Shown here one piece after another: positions 6,697 through 13,844 of a stretch of 14,452 bases of DNA (positions are counted from its first letter, which is position 1; every line of letters starts with the position of its first letter). The DNA lies in assembly GCA_009785875.1 (NCBI GenBank), contig WQUF01000139.1, forward strand, positions 1 to 14,452. The letters are read 5' to 3'. Both the position numbers and the translations under genes were made by a program. Source of the DNA: Oscillospiraceae bacterium. GTDB lineage: Bacteria; Bacillota; Clostridia; Clostridiales; Clostridiaceae. The notes beneath the pieces were generated by a model that made no database searches, was not told the origin of the DNA, and was given only the letters and a program-made list of their open reading frames with translations.

Positions 6697-7443
6697 CTAA
6701 CTTGGGTTATCTCGATTCAAGATACGCATAAGAAAAGCACGTGTCTTCTCATTTTTTGGATTACCAAAGATATTCTCTGGGACATCTTCTTCCACAATTA
6801 CACCATCTGCCATGAAGATGACACGGTCAGCCACCTCACGGGCAAAATCCATCTCATGGGTGACGATGATCATAGTAAGACCGCTACCGGCAAGATTGTG
6901 GATAACTTTCAATACCTCTCCAACCATTTCAGGGTCCAGGGCAGATGTGGGTTCGTCGAAAAGGAGTGCTTCTGGTTCCATGGATAAAGCCCTTGCTATT
7001 GCAACTCTTTGTTTCTGACCACCTGATATCTGATGTGGTTTGGCGTTGATATACTGATCCATTCCTACTTTTTCAAGATACTGCAGTGCTATTTCTTTAG
7101 CATCTGCAAATTTGCGCTTCAGCACTTTGACCTGTCCTATAGTGCAGTTTCCCAAAACCGACAGGTTGTTAAATAAGTTAAACTGCTGGAATACCATTCC
7201 CATTTTAGTGCGGAGTTCTGTAGGAGGCTTTCTTGATTCTGCTACATTTTCACCGTGAAATAGGATTTCGCCACTTGTCGGAGTTTCCAGAAGATTGATA
7301 CAGCGCAGCAAAGTGGATTTGCCTGAACCTGAAGCTCCTATAATGCAAACAACTTCGCCTTTTTCGATAGAAAAATCTATGCCTTTTAGAATTTTGTTTT
7401 CTCCAAAATTTTTAGTAAGGTTTTTTATTTCTACGACCGCCAT
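6697..7443 (-). CDS. Polar amino-acid ABC transporter, ATP-binding protein (GlnQ/HisP type)
   Basis: A 248-aa ATPase of usual length for the polar amino-acid uptake family. Motifs in order: Walker A GASGSGKST (36-44), Q-loop VFQQFNLFNNL, signature SGGQKQR, Walker B LLFDEPTSALDPE and H-loop VTHEMDFA; all key residues are present. It powers import together with the permease and lipoprotein encoded just upstream. GGAGGTG lies seven bases before ATG 7443, inside the end of the permease gene, and only one base separates the two genes, indicating translational coupling. The specificity lies in the binding protein, so glnQ, hisP or artM cannot be distinguished. It is the last gene of the operon and ends toward the shared hairpin at 6628-6651. 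Confidence 0.93.
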   Translation of the reverse strand: MAVVEIKNLTKNFGENKILKGIDFSIEKGEVVCIIGASGSGKSTLLRCINLLETPTSGEILFHGENVAESRKPPTELRTKMGMVFQQFNLFNNLSVLGNCTIGQVKVLKRKFADAKEIALQYLEKVGMDQYINAKPHQISGGQKQRVAIARALSMEPEALLFDEPTSALDPEMVGEVLKVIHNLAGSGLTMIIVTHEMDFAREVADRVIFMADGVIVEEDVPENIFGNPKNEKTRAFLMRILNRDNPS

Positions 7444-7444
7444 A

Positions 7445-8194
7445 TTATTTCACCTCCATATCATCTAGACGTTTTGCTCGTGAGCCTAGTACGGTATAGG
7501 AGTCGGAACCCTTGAATTTTTTTTCTACAAAACGCAATATCCTAGTGGTGGTGAACGTAAGGACAAAGTATATTGCACAAGCTATGAGGGCAGTTTGATA
7601 GAAAAGATAATTTCTGCCATAAATCCCTTTCATTTCAAAGAACAACTCAGACACGCCAATGATATTTAGCACAGATGTATCCTTGATGTTGATGACAAAT
7701 TCGTTGCTGGTGGCGGGAAGTATGTTGCGTATAGTCTGAGGTAAAATGATGCTGAACATGGTCTGAAAATGAGACATACCTATAGCTTGTGCTGCTTCAA
7801 ATTGCCCACTGTCGATGGAATTGATACCACCTCTGACTATTTCTGACATATATGCTCCTGTATTGATTGACACTATTAATAGACCTGCGAATATATAACC
7901 CATATGTATATTAAACAATTGTGCAGTTCCATAAAAAATGATTATCGATTGAACCATCATTGGTGTACCACGGAAAATTTCAATATATGCTGTCAATAGT
8001 GCATTGATGATCTTAAAGATTATGCGTTTGGCAAGAAAATCTGATTCCTTTACTGGTATTGTTTTAATGACACCAATGGCTAATCCGATGAGTGCCCCAA
8101 ATATGGTACCAAGCAGTGCTATTTCAATAGTGGTCAAGGCACCTGAAAGAAATCCAAAGGCGTTTTGTTTAGCTATATCAAATATTACCTGCAT
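7445..8194 (-). CDS. Polar amino-acid ABC transporter, permease (HisM/GlnP type)
   Basis: A 249-aa inner-membrane permease of the HisMQ family with about five hydrophobic segments (near 10-45, 55-75, 85-120, 165-180 and 200-225). The EAA loop that docks with the ATPase is clear: INSIDSGQFEAAQAIGMSHFQTMFSIILPQ, including the E-A-A---G pattern. EIFRGTPMMVQSII is also typical of this family. A single permease gene implies a homodimer. It begins 47 bases after the binding-protein stop; GGAAG precedes ATG 8194. The protein ends in a charged cytoplasmic tail (KRLDDMEVK) that overlaps the next ribosome binding site. Confidence 0.92.
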   Translation of the reverse strand: MQVIFDIAKQNAFGFLSGALTTIEIALLGTIFGALIGLAIGVIKTIPVKESDFLAKRIIFKIINALLTAYIEIFRGTPMMVQSIIIFYGTAQLFNIHMGYIFAGLLIVSINTGAYMSEIVRGGINSIDSGQFEAAQAIGMSHFQTMFSIILPQTIRNILPATSNEFVINIKDTSVLNIIGVSELFFEMKGIYGRNYLFYQTALIACAIYFVLTFTTTRILRFVEKKFKGSDSYTVLGSRAKRLDDMEVK

Positions 8195-8241
8195 TTTACA
8201 CTTCCTTACCCTAATAATGATCTACAAGCTTTTGTCATCTA

Positions 8242-9090
8242 TTATTGTGCTGAAAACGCTATGGCATCATCCATCATTTTTGATCGTTCATCCTTGCTGA
8301 TTTTAGCAAGTGCAGCATTAACTTTATCTAATAAAGGGCTGCCCTTTTTCATTCCAACAGATACATTGGAATTATTTATGTCGTAATTGAAGCCTTTACC
8401 AGCATCAAAGGAGACGAATGCCAGATCTGAATGGACATGAACAGCTGCCAATGCACCAGGGCGTTCAGATACATATCCATCAATGAAACCTGATTCTAGT
8501 GCATTGATCATTGAAGGGAAGTCTGGCAAAGCTGTCTGTTTATTTACACCAGTGATTTGGTCTATTACGTCATAATGGGTTGTGTTTAATTGCGCAGTAA
8601 TTTTTGCACCTTTAAAATCGGCTAGTGAAGTTGCTCCTGCGTATGGTCCGTCCTTTTTGACTACTATGACTAGATCAGATTCATAATAATAATCGGAAAA
8701 ATCAATTTGTTTTTTGCGATCATCAGTAGGGGACATACCAGCGACGATTAGATCGATTGTGTTCGAGTTTAAAGCAGGAATGAGTCCGTCCCAATTCATT
8801 TTTACAATTACCAGTTCCATGTTAAGATCGTCTGCGATTTTCTTCGCCATCTGAACATCATAACCGTTTGCGTAACCTGCGGAGTCATTGCTTATGGGGA
8901 TAGCATTGTTCTTGGTATCGGGTTGGGTCCAGTTAAAGGGAGCATAGTCACATTCCATACCAACCTTCAATTGTTCCTTAGGAGCACTGGTTGAAGTTTC
9001 GGAACTGCCACCGGGGTTGCTTGATGTGCATCCAGATAACAATGACAACAAAAAAATTAGTGAGAGTAGCAGAACATAAGTCTTTTTCAC
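8242..9090 (-). CDS. Polar amino-acid ABC transporter, solute-binding lipoprotein
   Basis: The 282-aa protein starts with KKTYVLLLSLIFLLSLLSGC, a lipoprotein signal with the lipid-anchored cysteine at position 21, then a Ser/Thr/Gly linker. The mature part is a family-3 periplasmic-binding fold: LKVGMECDYAPFNW, then GYDVQMAKKIADDLNMELVIV, then MSPTDDRKKQIDFSDYYYES (Arg and Asp of the amino-acid clamp) and a late GSPLLDKVNAALAKI. It captures an amino acid outside the membrane and delivers it to the permease. GTG 9090 is the start, because AGGAGG lies six bases before it; the longer frame from 9120 would contain that site. Position first in the operon, behind the promoter at 9143-9170, fits. 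Specificity could be basic amino acids, glutamine or cystine; the sequence alone does not decide. Confidence 0.92.
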   Translation of the reverse strand: MKKTYVLLLSLIFLLSLLSGCTSSNPGGSSETSTSAPKEQLKVGMECDYAPFNWTQPDTKNNAIPISNDSAGYANGYDVQMAKKIADDLNMELVIVKMNWDGLIPALNSNTIDLIVAGMSPTDDRKKQIDFSDYYYESDLVIVVKKDGPYAGATSLADFKGAKITAQLNTTHYDVIDQITGVNKQTALPDFPSMINALESGFIDGYVSERPGALAAVHVHSDLAFVSFDAGKGFNYDINNSNVSVGMKKGSPLLDKVNAALAKISKDERSKMMDDAIAFSAQ

Positions 9091-9142
9091 GATTTTCCTC
9101 CTAAAAATTTTAAATAACACAAAGAGAAAGCATTATTTGTTA

Positions 9143-9170
9143 AGTATATCACTTTGCCATATTTTTTCAA
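9143..9170 (-). promoter_or_regulatory. Promoter of amino-acid ABC importer operon
   Basis: On the minus strand, TTGAAA (9170-9165) and TATACT (9148-9143) are 16 bases apart, close to the main sigma-factor consensus. It lies about 50 bases before GTG 9090. The leader is too short for a T-box or riboswitch, so control would be at initiation. The rest of 9091-9211 holds no gene and no clear terminator for the vWA operon upstream. Confidence 0.68.
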
Positions 9171-9211
9171 GTATTTAGCTAATTTTAAATTATTCGAAAA
9201 CGTTTAATGTT

Positions 9212-9814
9212 TTACTCTATCGTGAAAACTTCTCCTCTAGGTTTAAATGGTAAAGATCTTCCTTTAGGGATGAGTATAGCATGATCTCTTTTGCAATAAA
9301 AATTATCGCATTCACCATCTGTAACAATTAGTATTGGTCCATTTGATGGGAAATCTATTGAATTTTCCAAAAAATCTATTCCAGGCTGGAGAATCGTTCC
9401 ACCTCTACCTTTCACAACAACCCTTTCCATAATAGAATGTGGGGTCATGTATCCTGCATCGTAATATGTTGCATCGCAGAAGATAACTCTAACATAAGGA
9501 ACATCGCGACTTTCAGCATAGCTTGCTATGGAACCTAATGATATTGCAAGCAAGTATCTATCCATTGACCCTGATGTATCGATGACCACACCAAAGGTCC
9601 TTCCTTCTATTGAAGCAGGATCCTTTATTGTCTTAGGGCGAATTATATCTGGAGTTGATGATTGCCTTCTGCTCGCTCTGGAATATGTTCTTTTTTTCTC
9701 TACCGGGTCAAAAAAATTATCAAACCATTTTCACGAAGTGTAGCAAGTTATAGCTTTACTTTCTACGATTTTATATCCAGCATTAAAGAGCTCAAGCCAA
9801 ATATCATTTTTCAT
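9212..9814 (-). pseudogene. vWA-domain protein lacking its N-terminal domain, with in-frame TGA
   Basis: The natural start is ATG 9814. It overlaps the AAA+ stop by four bases (ATGA) and has GGGAG upstream. It reads 27 residues (MKNDIWLELFNAGYKIVESK...) to TGA at 9733-9731. The same frame continues after the TGA through KWFDNFFDPVEKKRTYSRASRRQ to a vWA domain: GRTFGVVIDTSGSMD (metal-binding DxSxS), the later GRGGTILQPGIDF threonine, and ILIVTDGECD, ending at 9214-9212. The MIDAS residues are all present. Related proteins encoded beside MoxR ATPases usually carry a metallopeptidase-like domain of roughly 200 residues before the vWA part (DUF2201 type). Only its first few residues appear to remain, so I infer an internal deletion plus a stop at or near the junction. 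Reinitiation at GTG 9589 could still make a 125-aa vWA domain. Confidence 0.72.
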
Positions 9815-10641
9815 TTATTTTTCTCCCTTTGAACAAGCCTTGGAAGATCTCTTACGATTTCTAATAAAAAATAACCTGGTAGATTTTGTCCATCATCGTC
9901 AGCTACCACCATTTGTGCGATCTCAAAGCTGATATTTGCAAGATCTTTGATACAAGCTTTTGATAAAAATATAAGGTCTTTATCTTTAGCACTACATTTT
10001 TCTTTATCACTTGGAAGGTTTTTAAGCAAGTGTGCACGAAAAGACTGAGCAAGAAAATACAGTATATCCCTATCTTCTGGCTTACTTGGCCATCTTTCTT
10101 CCCCTTGTATTATGGAGTTTATCTTATATTTATTTTTCAGTTGTTTTATAAAAGCTCGAAATTGAATTGCGTGAGATGGTGTCAATGTTCCTGCGCATAA
10201 TACTTCTATATCTTTATCAGAAAGTTTTTCACCATATTCTTTTAATGCATCTGATAGCATATGCCACGAGCGAGGGGTGGAAAATGTCTCTTCTGTTTTT
10301 GGAGGTTTTGACCATAGATGATCTGGTCTAATGGTTATATATTCAATCACATATGGGTGTATTTCATTAAATAGCACATAAGGCTTATCTTTAACGATCA
10401 TTTTTGGTGGAAAGAACTTGCTGCATCCATCAACTATTTGCGGAACTCCAATTATATCTTCAGGGGCGAGCTGACTTCCAAGAAGTGACACGCATTCCAT
10501 TCCAATCTCTGATGCAAATTGTCCAACAAGCGATGATTTTCCAATGCCAGGAGCTCCCCAGATAAATATAGGTCTTATTACTGCAACGTTTAGCAAAAAT
10601 TCTTTAAGTGCATTTTGAGTTAGCTTTATACTTAGGTTCAT
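9811..10641 (-). CDS. MoxR-like AAA+ ATPase with internal deletion (Walker B and sensor region missing)
   Basis: The 276-aa protein begins like a MoxR-family AAA+ ATPase: Walker A GAPGIGKSS (29-37), then LLGSQLAPEDIIGVPQ (53-68) and FFPPKMIVKDKPYVLF (76-91). Residue 91 should enter Walker B (LFLDE), but the sequence goes straight to NEIHPYVIEYITIRPDHLW and FSTPRSW (120-126), which in this family lies much later, after Walker B, sensor 1 and the arginine finger. I infer an in-frame loss of roughly 70-100 residues near base 10366. The lid region and C-terminus appear complete. Without Walker B and sensor 1, ATP hydrolysis is unlikely. MoxR ATPases act as chaperone-like partners of vWA proteins (for example RavA-ViaA, NorQ-NorD). 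The gene overlaps the downstream vWA start by four bases. Confidence 0.78.
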   Translation of the reverse strand: MNLSIKLTQNALKEFLLNVAVIRPIFIWGAPGIGKSSLVGQFASEIGMECVSLLGSQLAPEDIIGVPQIVDGCSKFFPPKMIVKDKPYVLFNEIHPYVIEYITIRPDHLWSKPPKTEETFSTPRSWHMLSDALKEYGEKLSDKDIEVLCAGTLTPSHAIQFRAFIKQLKNKYKINSIIQGEERWPSKPEDRDILYFLAQSFRAHLLKNLPSDKEKCSAKDKDLIFLSKACIKDLANISFEIAQMVVADDDGQNLPGYFLLEIVRDLPRLVQREKNK

Positions 10642-10667
10642 TTCTTCTCCTTAAATTTAATCTTTGG

Positions 10668-10883
10668 TTAATGATATATATCTTTTAATAATTCATTTAT
10701 CTGTTCCACTGTCATATTGTATATACTCGCAATCGTTTCAAGTGGTATGTTTAAATTTATCATGTTTTTAATAGCGGATATGCGGTCATTATCTATTGCA
10801 TCCTCTCGAACCCAATCTTCTCTAGCTCTTTGTTCAGCTTCAAACTTTTCTACCAAATCAATCAATTCTTTTTCCTCCTTCAT
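10668..10883 (-). CDS. 71-aa acidic/coiled protein with a C-terminal HTH-like tail
   Basis: I do not recognise a named family. Residues 1-30 are highly charged and probably helical (KEEKELIDLVEKFEAEQRAREDWVRED). Residues 37-70 (IKNMINLNIPLETIASIYNMT then VEQINELLKDI) resemble the short helix-turn-helix tails found at the ends of PD-(D/E)XK/Rpn-type putative transposases, in which the stem NLI..G...E.IA..TGLS recurs. It could be a small self-standing operon member or the C-terminal remnant of such a protein. ATG 10883 overlaps the upstream TGA by four bases, and GGAG lies only two bases before it. A TTG a few codons downstream has better spacing. It lies 26 bases before the AAA+ gene. Confidence 0.55.
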   Translation of the reverse strand: MKEEKELIDLVEKFEAEQRAREDWVREDAIDNDRISAIKNMINLNIPLETIASIYNMTVEQINELLKDIYH

Positions 10884-11407
10884 TTCTCCTCTAATATTTG
10901 TGATACTTCGGCGACATCTTCGATACTAGGGTTACCATCTTTCCATTCTCCAAAGACACTTTGTATTTTTTCTTCAGGTGCATCAACAGCCCAATTTAAA
11001 AACTCTGAATGGGATTCGATTTTATATTTGCGAATTCCTCTGATTATTCCAATGCAATATTGTTTTGCCTCAATTGACATAGCTCTTTCTTGATACTTTT
11101 TCATTTCATCGATATATGGGTCTAGCACTTCATCCATCATGACCCAAGATTCATCACCAGGGTCAACATACCCATATCTATTTTCACCAGAACGGTCCCA
11201 CAATTCCTCAACTTCAAGATCGTTTAATTCAGAATAAACTTCGTCCATGATGTCTTCAGGATCAACATCACATAAGATTTCCTCTGCAATTTTAAAAATT
11301 TTATTCTTTAAATCAGGATTTTCTCTTAGAAGGATCATTAATGCAGTATATGCTTCGTCAGGACTTAAACTTTCAATTATTTTTTCCTCATTTACACGCT
11401 TAGCCAT
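10880..11407 (-). CDS. Hypothetical acidic, mainly helical protein, first gene of AAA+/vWA operon
   Basis: A 175-aa soluble protein of unknown function. It has no signal peptide or membrane segment and many Glu/Asp residues. The N-terminal half (EKIIESLSPDEAYTALMILL and DLKNKIFKIAEEIL) looks like short helical pairs. The middle carries EELWDRSGENRYGYVDPGDES; the C-terminal half (YQERAMSIEAKQYCIGIIRGIRKY, EFLNWAVDAPEEKIQSVF) is again helical and could form a repeat-like alpha bundle. ATG 11407 is chosen because AAGGAG is nine bases upstream; ATG 11416 directly abuts that site. It overlaps the 71-aa gene by four bases, so it belongs to the same operon and may be a partner of the ATPase/vWA machine. 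Confidence 0.72.
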   Translation of the reverse strand: MAKRVNEEKIIESLSPDEAYTALMILLRENPDLKNKIFKIAEEILCDVDPEDIMDEVYSELNDLEVEELWDRSGENRYGYVDPGDESWVMMDEVLDPYIDEMKKYQERAMSIEAKQYCIGIIRGIRKYKIESHSEFLNWAVDAPEEKIQSVFGEWKDGNPSIEDVAEVSQILEEK

Positions 11408-11435
11408 TGTTTTCATCTCCTTTAGTTTTTATTTT

Positions 11436-11464
11436 ACTTTATCACATTTTTTCTTGTTGGTAAA
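11436..11464 (-). promoter_or_regulatory. Weak candidate promoter of the AAA+/vWA operon
   Basis: On the minus strand, TTTACC (11464-11459) and TAAAGT (11441-11436) are exactly 17 bases apart, with TGTGA before the -10 as a possible extended element. It ends about 30 bases before ATG 11407. Both hexamers are imperfect, so this is only a candidate. Confidence 0.33.
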
Positions 11465-11532
11465 TTATTTTTTTGCTTTTTTAAATGTACTCCAAATTAT
11501 TATATGAAAGAGATTGCTCTTTTGTGCGTCTG

Positions 11533-11677
11533 GAAATTAAGGCGTGTTTCAAAAAATGATCAAATTTAGTTGACATATTTTTGTTTTATTATATTCAAAA
11601 ACTTAACGAGATCAATACTTTAAGTACTATCATAAACTTTGAGAGTGTCAACTAAATTTGAATCACACCGAAATTAA
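11533..11677. mobile_element. Miniature inverted-repeat element (129 bp) with 8-bp target duplication
   Basis: An exact direct repeat GAAATTAA occurs at 11533-11540 and 11670-11677. Between them, 11541-11669 begins GGCGTGTTTCAAA and ends with the reverse complement of GGTGTGATTCAAA (11 of 13 identical). Inside these termini is a perfect 15-bp inverted repeat, CAAATTTAGTTGACA (11561-11575) against 11646-11660. The left arm carries about 11 extra bases. No open frame of use lies inside. Terminal repeats starting GG plus an 8-bp duplication fit a MITE mobilised by an IS256/Mutator-like transposase; the family assignment is inference. It sits in the 339-base gap between the divergent AAA+/vWA operon and the ceramidase-like gene. 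The rest of that gap holds the two weak promoters and a short AAAGAG/CTCTTT hairpin at 11507-11522. Confidence 0.7.
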
Positions 11678-11746
11678 ATCGGAGAATAATAGTAACAACT
11701 CCTCCAATAATTGATATAATATAAGTAATGGAGATGAAATGATATA

Positions 11747-13030
11747 ATGATAGTGAAAGTGGGATATGGTAAATCAAGCTTAACTCCACTAATTGGTACC
11801 GCTTTAGCAGGTTTTGCTTCAAGTGATCGATGGGCAACAGGTGTTCATGACGATCTATATGCAAGAGCGATCATTTTAGAGATAGAGCAAATGCGCTACG
11901 CTATTGTACAAAATGATCTGCTCGCTCTGGATAAAGAATCTATTCATATCCTCCAGAAGCCTTTAAAAGATTTTGGATTTGAAGAACAGAATATTTTTAT
12001 AGGAGCTACTCATACTCACTCTGGTCCCAAAGGCACTATGAAAGGGACAATGTTTGGTGAGAGCATGGAAAGCGTGATAGGTCGTTTTAATCCATCTGTA
12101 TTCAGTCAAATCGAAGCGGCTGTTTCTTCTGCAGTCACAGAGGCTTTTCATAACATAGAAAAGTGTTATATACGCTATGGACTTACAGAGGTCACAGATG
12201 TTGCTACTAATAGAAATTATCCCGATGATCATGGTGATCCTGCATTGCTTGTTATGGAGTTTAACAGGATTGATGGTAAGAAAGTCTTGCTTTATAACTT
12301 TGCCTGTCACCCTACAATTTTGAATATCAATAACACTATGATTACTGCAGATTTGCCTTGGGGAGTCTCGACGATTTTAGAAAATAGCTCATATGACATG
12401 GTTATGTTCATCAATGGGAATTCTGGAGACATTAGCACGCGTTTTACAAGAAAATATTCAGATTTTAATGAAGTAAAGAGGTTGTCTACGAAACTGCTAT
12501 GTGGAATCAATTCAGCTCTATTAAAACTTAAGCTGCTCAATACCGCAAACCATCATGTAACTTCTTTTGATGTAGCTATGAAGATAAAGGCTATGGACTC
12601 TATAGCTATTGCAGAGGATAAAGTACACCAGTATAAAATTAAGCTTAAAGAAGCACAGATGAAAAACTTACCTGATTTGAGGTTATATGAATCGCGATTA
12701 GAAGGTGCTCTTATTAACTTAGAGCTTTCAAAGAGTTTTGAAAACATCTCAAACGTAAGCTTAAATATAAGCATACTGAGACTTGGTTCTCTAATTTTTG
12801 TGTTCATTCCTGGTGAACTGTTTTCATCATTATGCAATCCTTTGAGAGCTGAATTTGAAGGTAGGATAATATTTTGCGGCTATTTTAACGGCTATTTTGG
12901 ATATATAGCAGACAAGAGAGCTTATGACACTGGAAACTATGAAGCACTGTCAAGCCCCTTTTGCTCTGGTCAAGGGGAAGTTTTAATAGATAGTATAAGA
13001 AATAATATATGTAAAGGAGAAGGATTTTGA
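11747..13030 (+). CDS. Neutral/alkaline ceramidase-like hydrolase, short bacterial form
   Basis: The 427-aa protein matches the N-terminal catalytic domain of neutral ceramidases. Features: KVGYGKSSLTPLIGTALAGF at the start, GATHTHSGP (87-94, zinc-binding His), NFACHPT (184-190, second zinc-binding His), FINGNSGDIS (221-230, the serine-bearing loop), VFIPGELF (352-359, the metal-binding Glu357) and FNGYFGYIADKRAYD (380-394, active-site Tyr). Thus the zinc site and nucleophile region appear complete. True ceramidases are about 650 residues with a C-terminal Ig-like domain, which is absent here, and there is no signal peptide. A cytoplasmic amide hydrolase on a smaller substrate, perhaps an N-acylated amino sugar, is more likely than ceramide cleavage. 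The start ATG is 13 bases after GGAG (11730-11733), rather far. TATAAT at 11715-11720 could be the -10. The SIS gene follows after one base. Confidence 0.82.
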   Translation: MIVKVGYGKSSLTPLIGTALAGFASSDRWATGVHDDLYARAIILEIEQMRYAIVQNDLLALDKESIHILQKPLKDFGFEEQNIFIGATHTHSGPKGTMKGTMFGESMESVIGRFNPSVFSQIEAAVSSAVTEAFHNIEKCYIRYGLTEVTDVATNRNYPDDHGDPALLVMEFNRIDGKKVLLYNFACHPTILNINNTMITADLPWGVSTILENSSYDMVMFINGNSGDISTRFTRKYSDFNEVKRLSTKLLCGINSALLKLKLLNTANHHVTSFDVAMKIKAMDSIAIAEDKVHQYKIKLKEAQMKNLPDLRLYESRLEGALINLELSKSFENISNVSLNISILRLGSLIFVFIPGELFSSLCNPLRAEFEGRIIFCGYFNGYFGYIADKRAYDTGNYEALSSPFCSGQGEVLIDSIRNNICKGEGF

Positions 13031-13031
13031 T

Positions 13032-13745
13032 ATGAGTGAATTTTATGAGCAATATGCAAATGTTATAAAGAATTTATTAGATGAAATAATAATTAAAGAA
13101 CATGATAACATCAACAAAGCAGGTGAATTGATTGCAAGGTCGATCATGAATGGTGGCATCATTCAAACTTTTGGTAGCGGTCATTCCTATTTAGCAGCTT
13201 TAGAAATCTGTGGCAGGGCTGGTGGGCTTATTCCATCAAAAGTCATTGAAGAACCTTCCCGTGGTGATTATGAGATGGTTGAAGGTGTCGGTGAACAATT
13301 CTGTAAAAAAATAGATGTGCAGCCAAATGATGTATTTATCGTCATTTCCAATTCTGGCAGGAATCCCATGGGTATTGAAATCGCAGACTTTTTCAAATCT
13401 AATGGTGTTCCAATCATCGTAGTGACATCCCTGGAAGTTTCAAGATCCATGAGCAGTCGTCATTCATCTGGGAAATTGCTATATAAATTTGGTGATGTCG
13501 TCCTGGACAACCATGGGGTGTTTGGAGATTCTATAATGGAAATGCCAGGAATGCCTGAAAAAGTGAGCGCATCCTCTTCCTTTACTTCAATGATGCTACT
13601 TGATTGCGCTGTTCTCTATGCTATTGAGGTCATGCTCAGTAAAGGATTTATACCGGCAGTATTCAGGAGCGCAAATATCGATGGTGGCTCAGAGTTCAAC
13701 GAAAAATTACAAGCTAAATATGCGAATAGATTAAAACGAGTTTAA
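13032..13745 (+). CDS. SIS-domain sugar-phosphate isomerase/binding-like protein (UPF0309 type)
   Basis: A 237-aa cytoplasmic protein with one SIS domain: TFGSGHSYLAALEICGRAGG (46-65, phospho-sugar loop), VISNSGRNPMGIEIADFFKSNG (104-125, second SIS loop with Ser-rich phosphate binding) and PIIVVTS. The C-terminal part (SSSFTSMMLLDCAVLYAIEVML) has the helix typical of SIS proteins of about 240 residues. SIS proteins isomerise or deaminate sugar phosphates, or sense them; the exact reaction here is unknown. AAAGGAGAAGG lies just before ATG 13032, and the gene starts two bases after the ceramidase-like stop, so they form one operon. The pairing suggests catabolism of an amide-bearing sugar compound, but the transporter and kinase expected for such a pathway are not in this window. 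Confidence 0.85.
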   Translation: MSEFYEQYANVIKNLLDEIIIKEHDNINKAGELIARSIMNGGIIQTFGSGHSYLAALEICGRAGGLIPSKVIEEPSRGDYEMVEGVGEQFCKKIDVQPNDVFIVISNSGRNPMGIEIADFFKSNGVPIIVVTSLEVSRSMSSRHSSGKLLYKFGDVVLDNHGVFGDSIMEMPGMPEKVSASSSFTSMMLLDCAVLYAIEVMLSKGFIPAVFRSANIDGGSEFNEKLQAKYANRLKRV

Positions 13746-13785
13746 TAATTCTATATAAAAGTTGTGGTCAATATTCTTGATGTGA

Positions 13786-13830
13786 TTGACGGTAATAACT
13801 TAATATGTTATTATAGGTTATATTAAGTTA
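13786..13830 (+). promoter_or_regulatory. Promoter and inverted-repeat operator of relB-type gene
   Basis: TTGACG (13786-13791) and TATTAT (13809-13814) are exactly 17 bases apart. TAACTTAATAT (13796-13806) and ATATTAAGTTA (13820-13830) form a perfect 11-bp inverted repeat that straddles the -10 box, just before GGAGG of the antitoxin gene. RelB-family ribbon-helix-helix antitoxins bind such repeats to repress their own operon, so this is the likely autoregulatory operator. Confidence 0.75.
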
Positions 13831-13844
13831 ATGGAGGTGGATAA

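Noticed and set aside
9195..9215. cre-like (CcpA) site around AAACGTTT upstream of the importer promoter
   Set aside because: Several consensus positions mismatch, and it is upstream of the -35; too weak to annotate.
9731..9733. TGA in the vWA gene as a selenocysteine codon
   Set aside because: The family is not known to use selenocysteine, and no obvious stem-loop was seen right after the codon; a nonsense mutation or deletion junction is simpler.
11507..11522. AAAGAG-ATTG-CTCTTT hairpin as a terminator
   Set aside because: Only six base pairs, low G+C, and no gene ends nearby.
11570..11600. TTGACA inside the inverted-repeat element as an outward promoter
   Set aside because: The best -10-like hexamers are 11-14 bases away, outside the usual 16-18 spacing, and the box points into the element.
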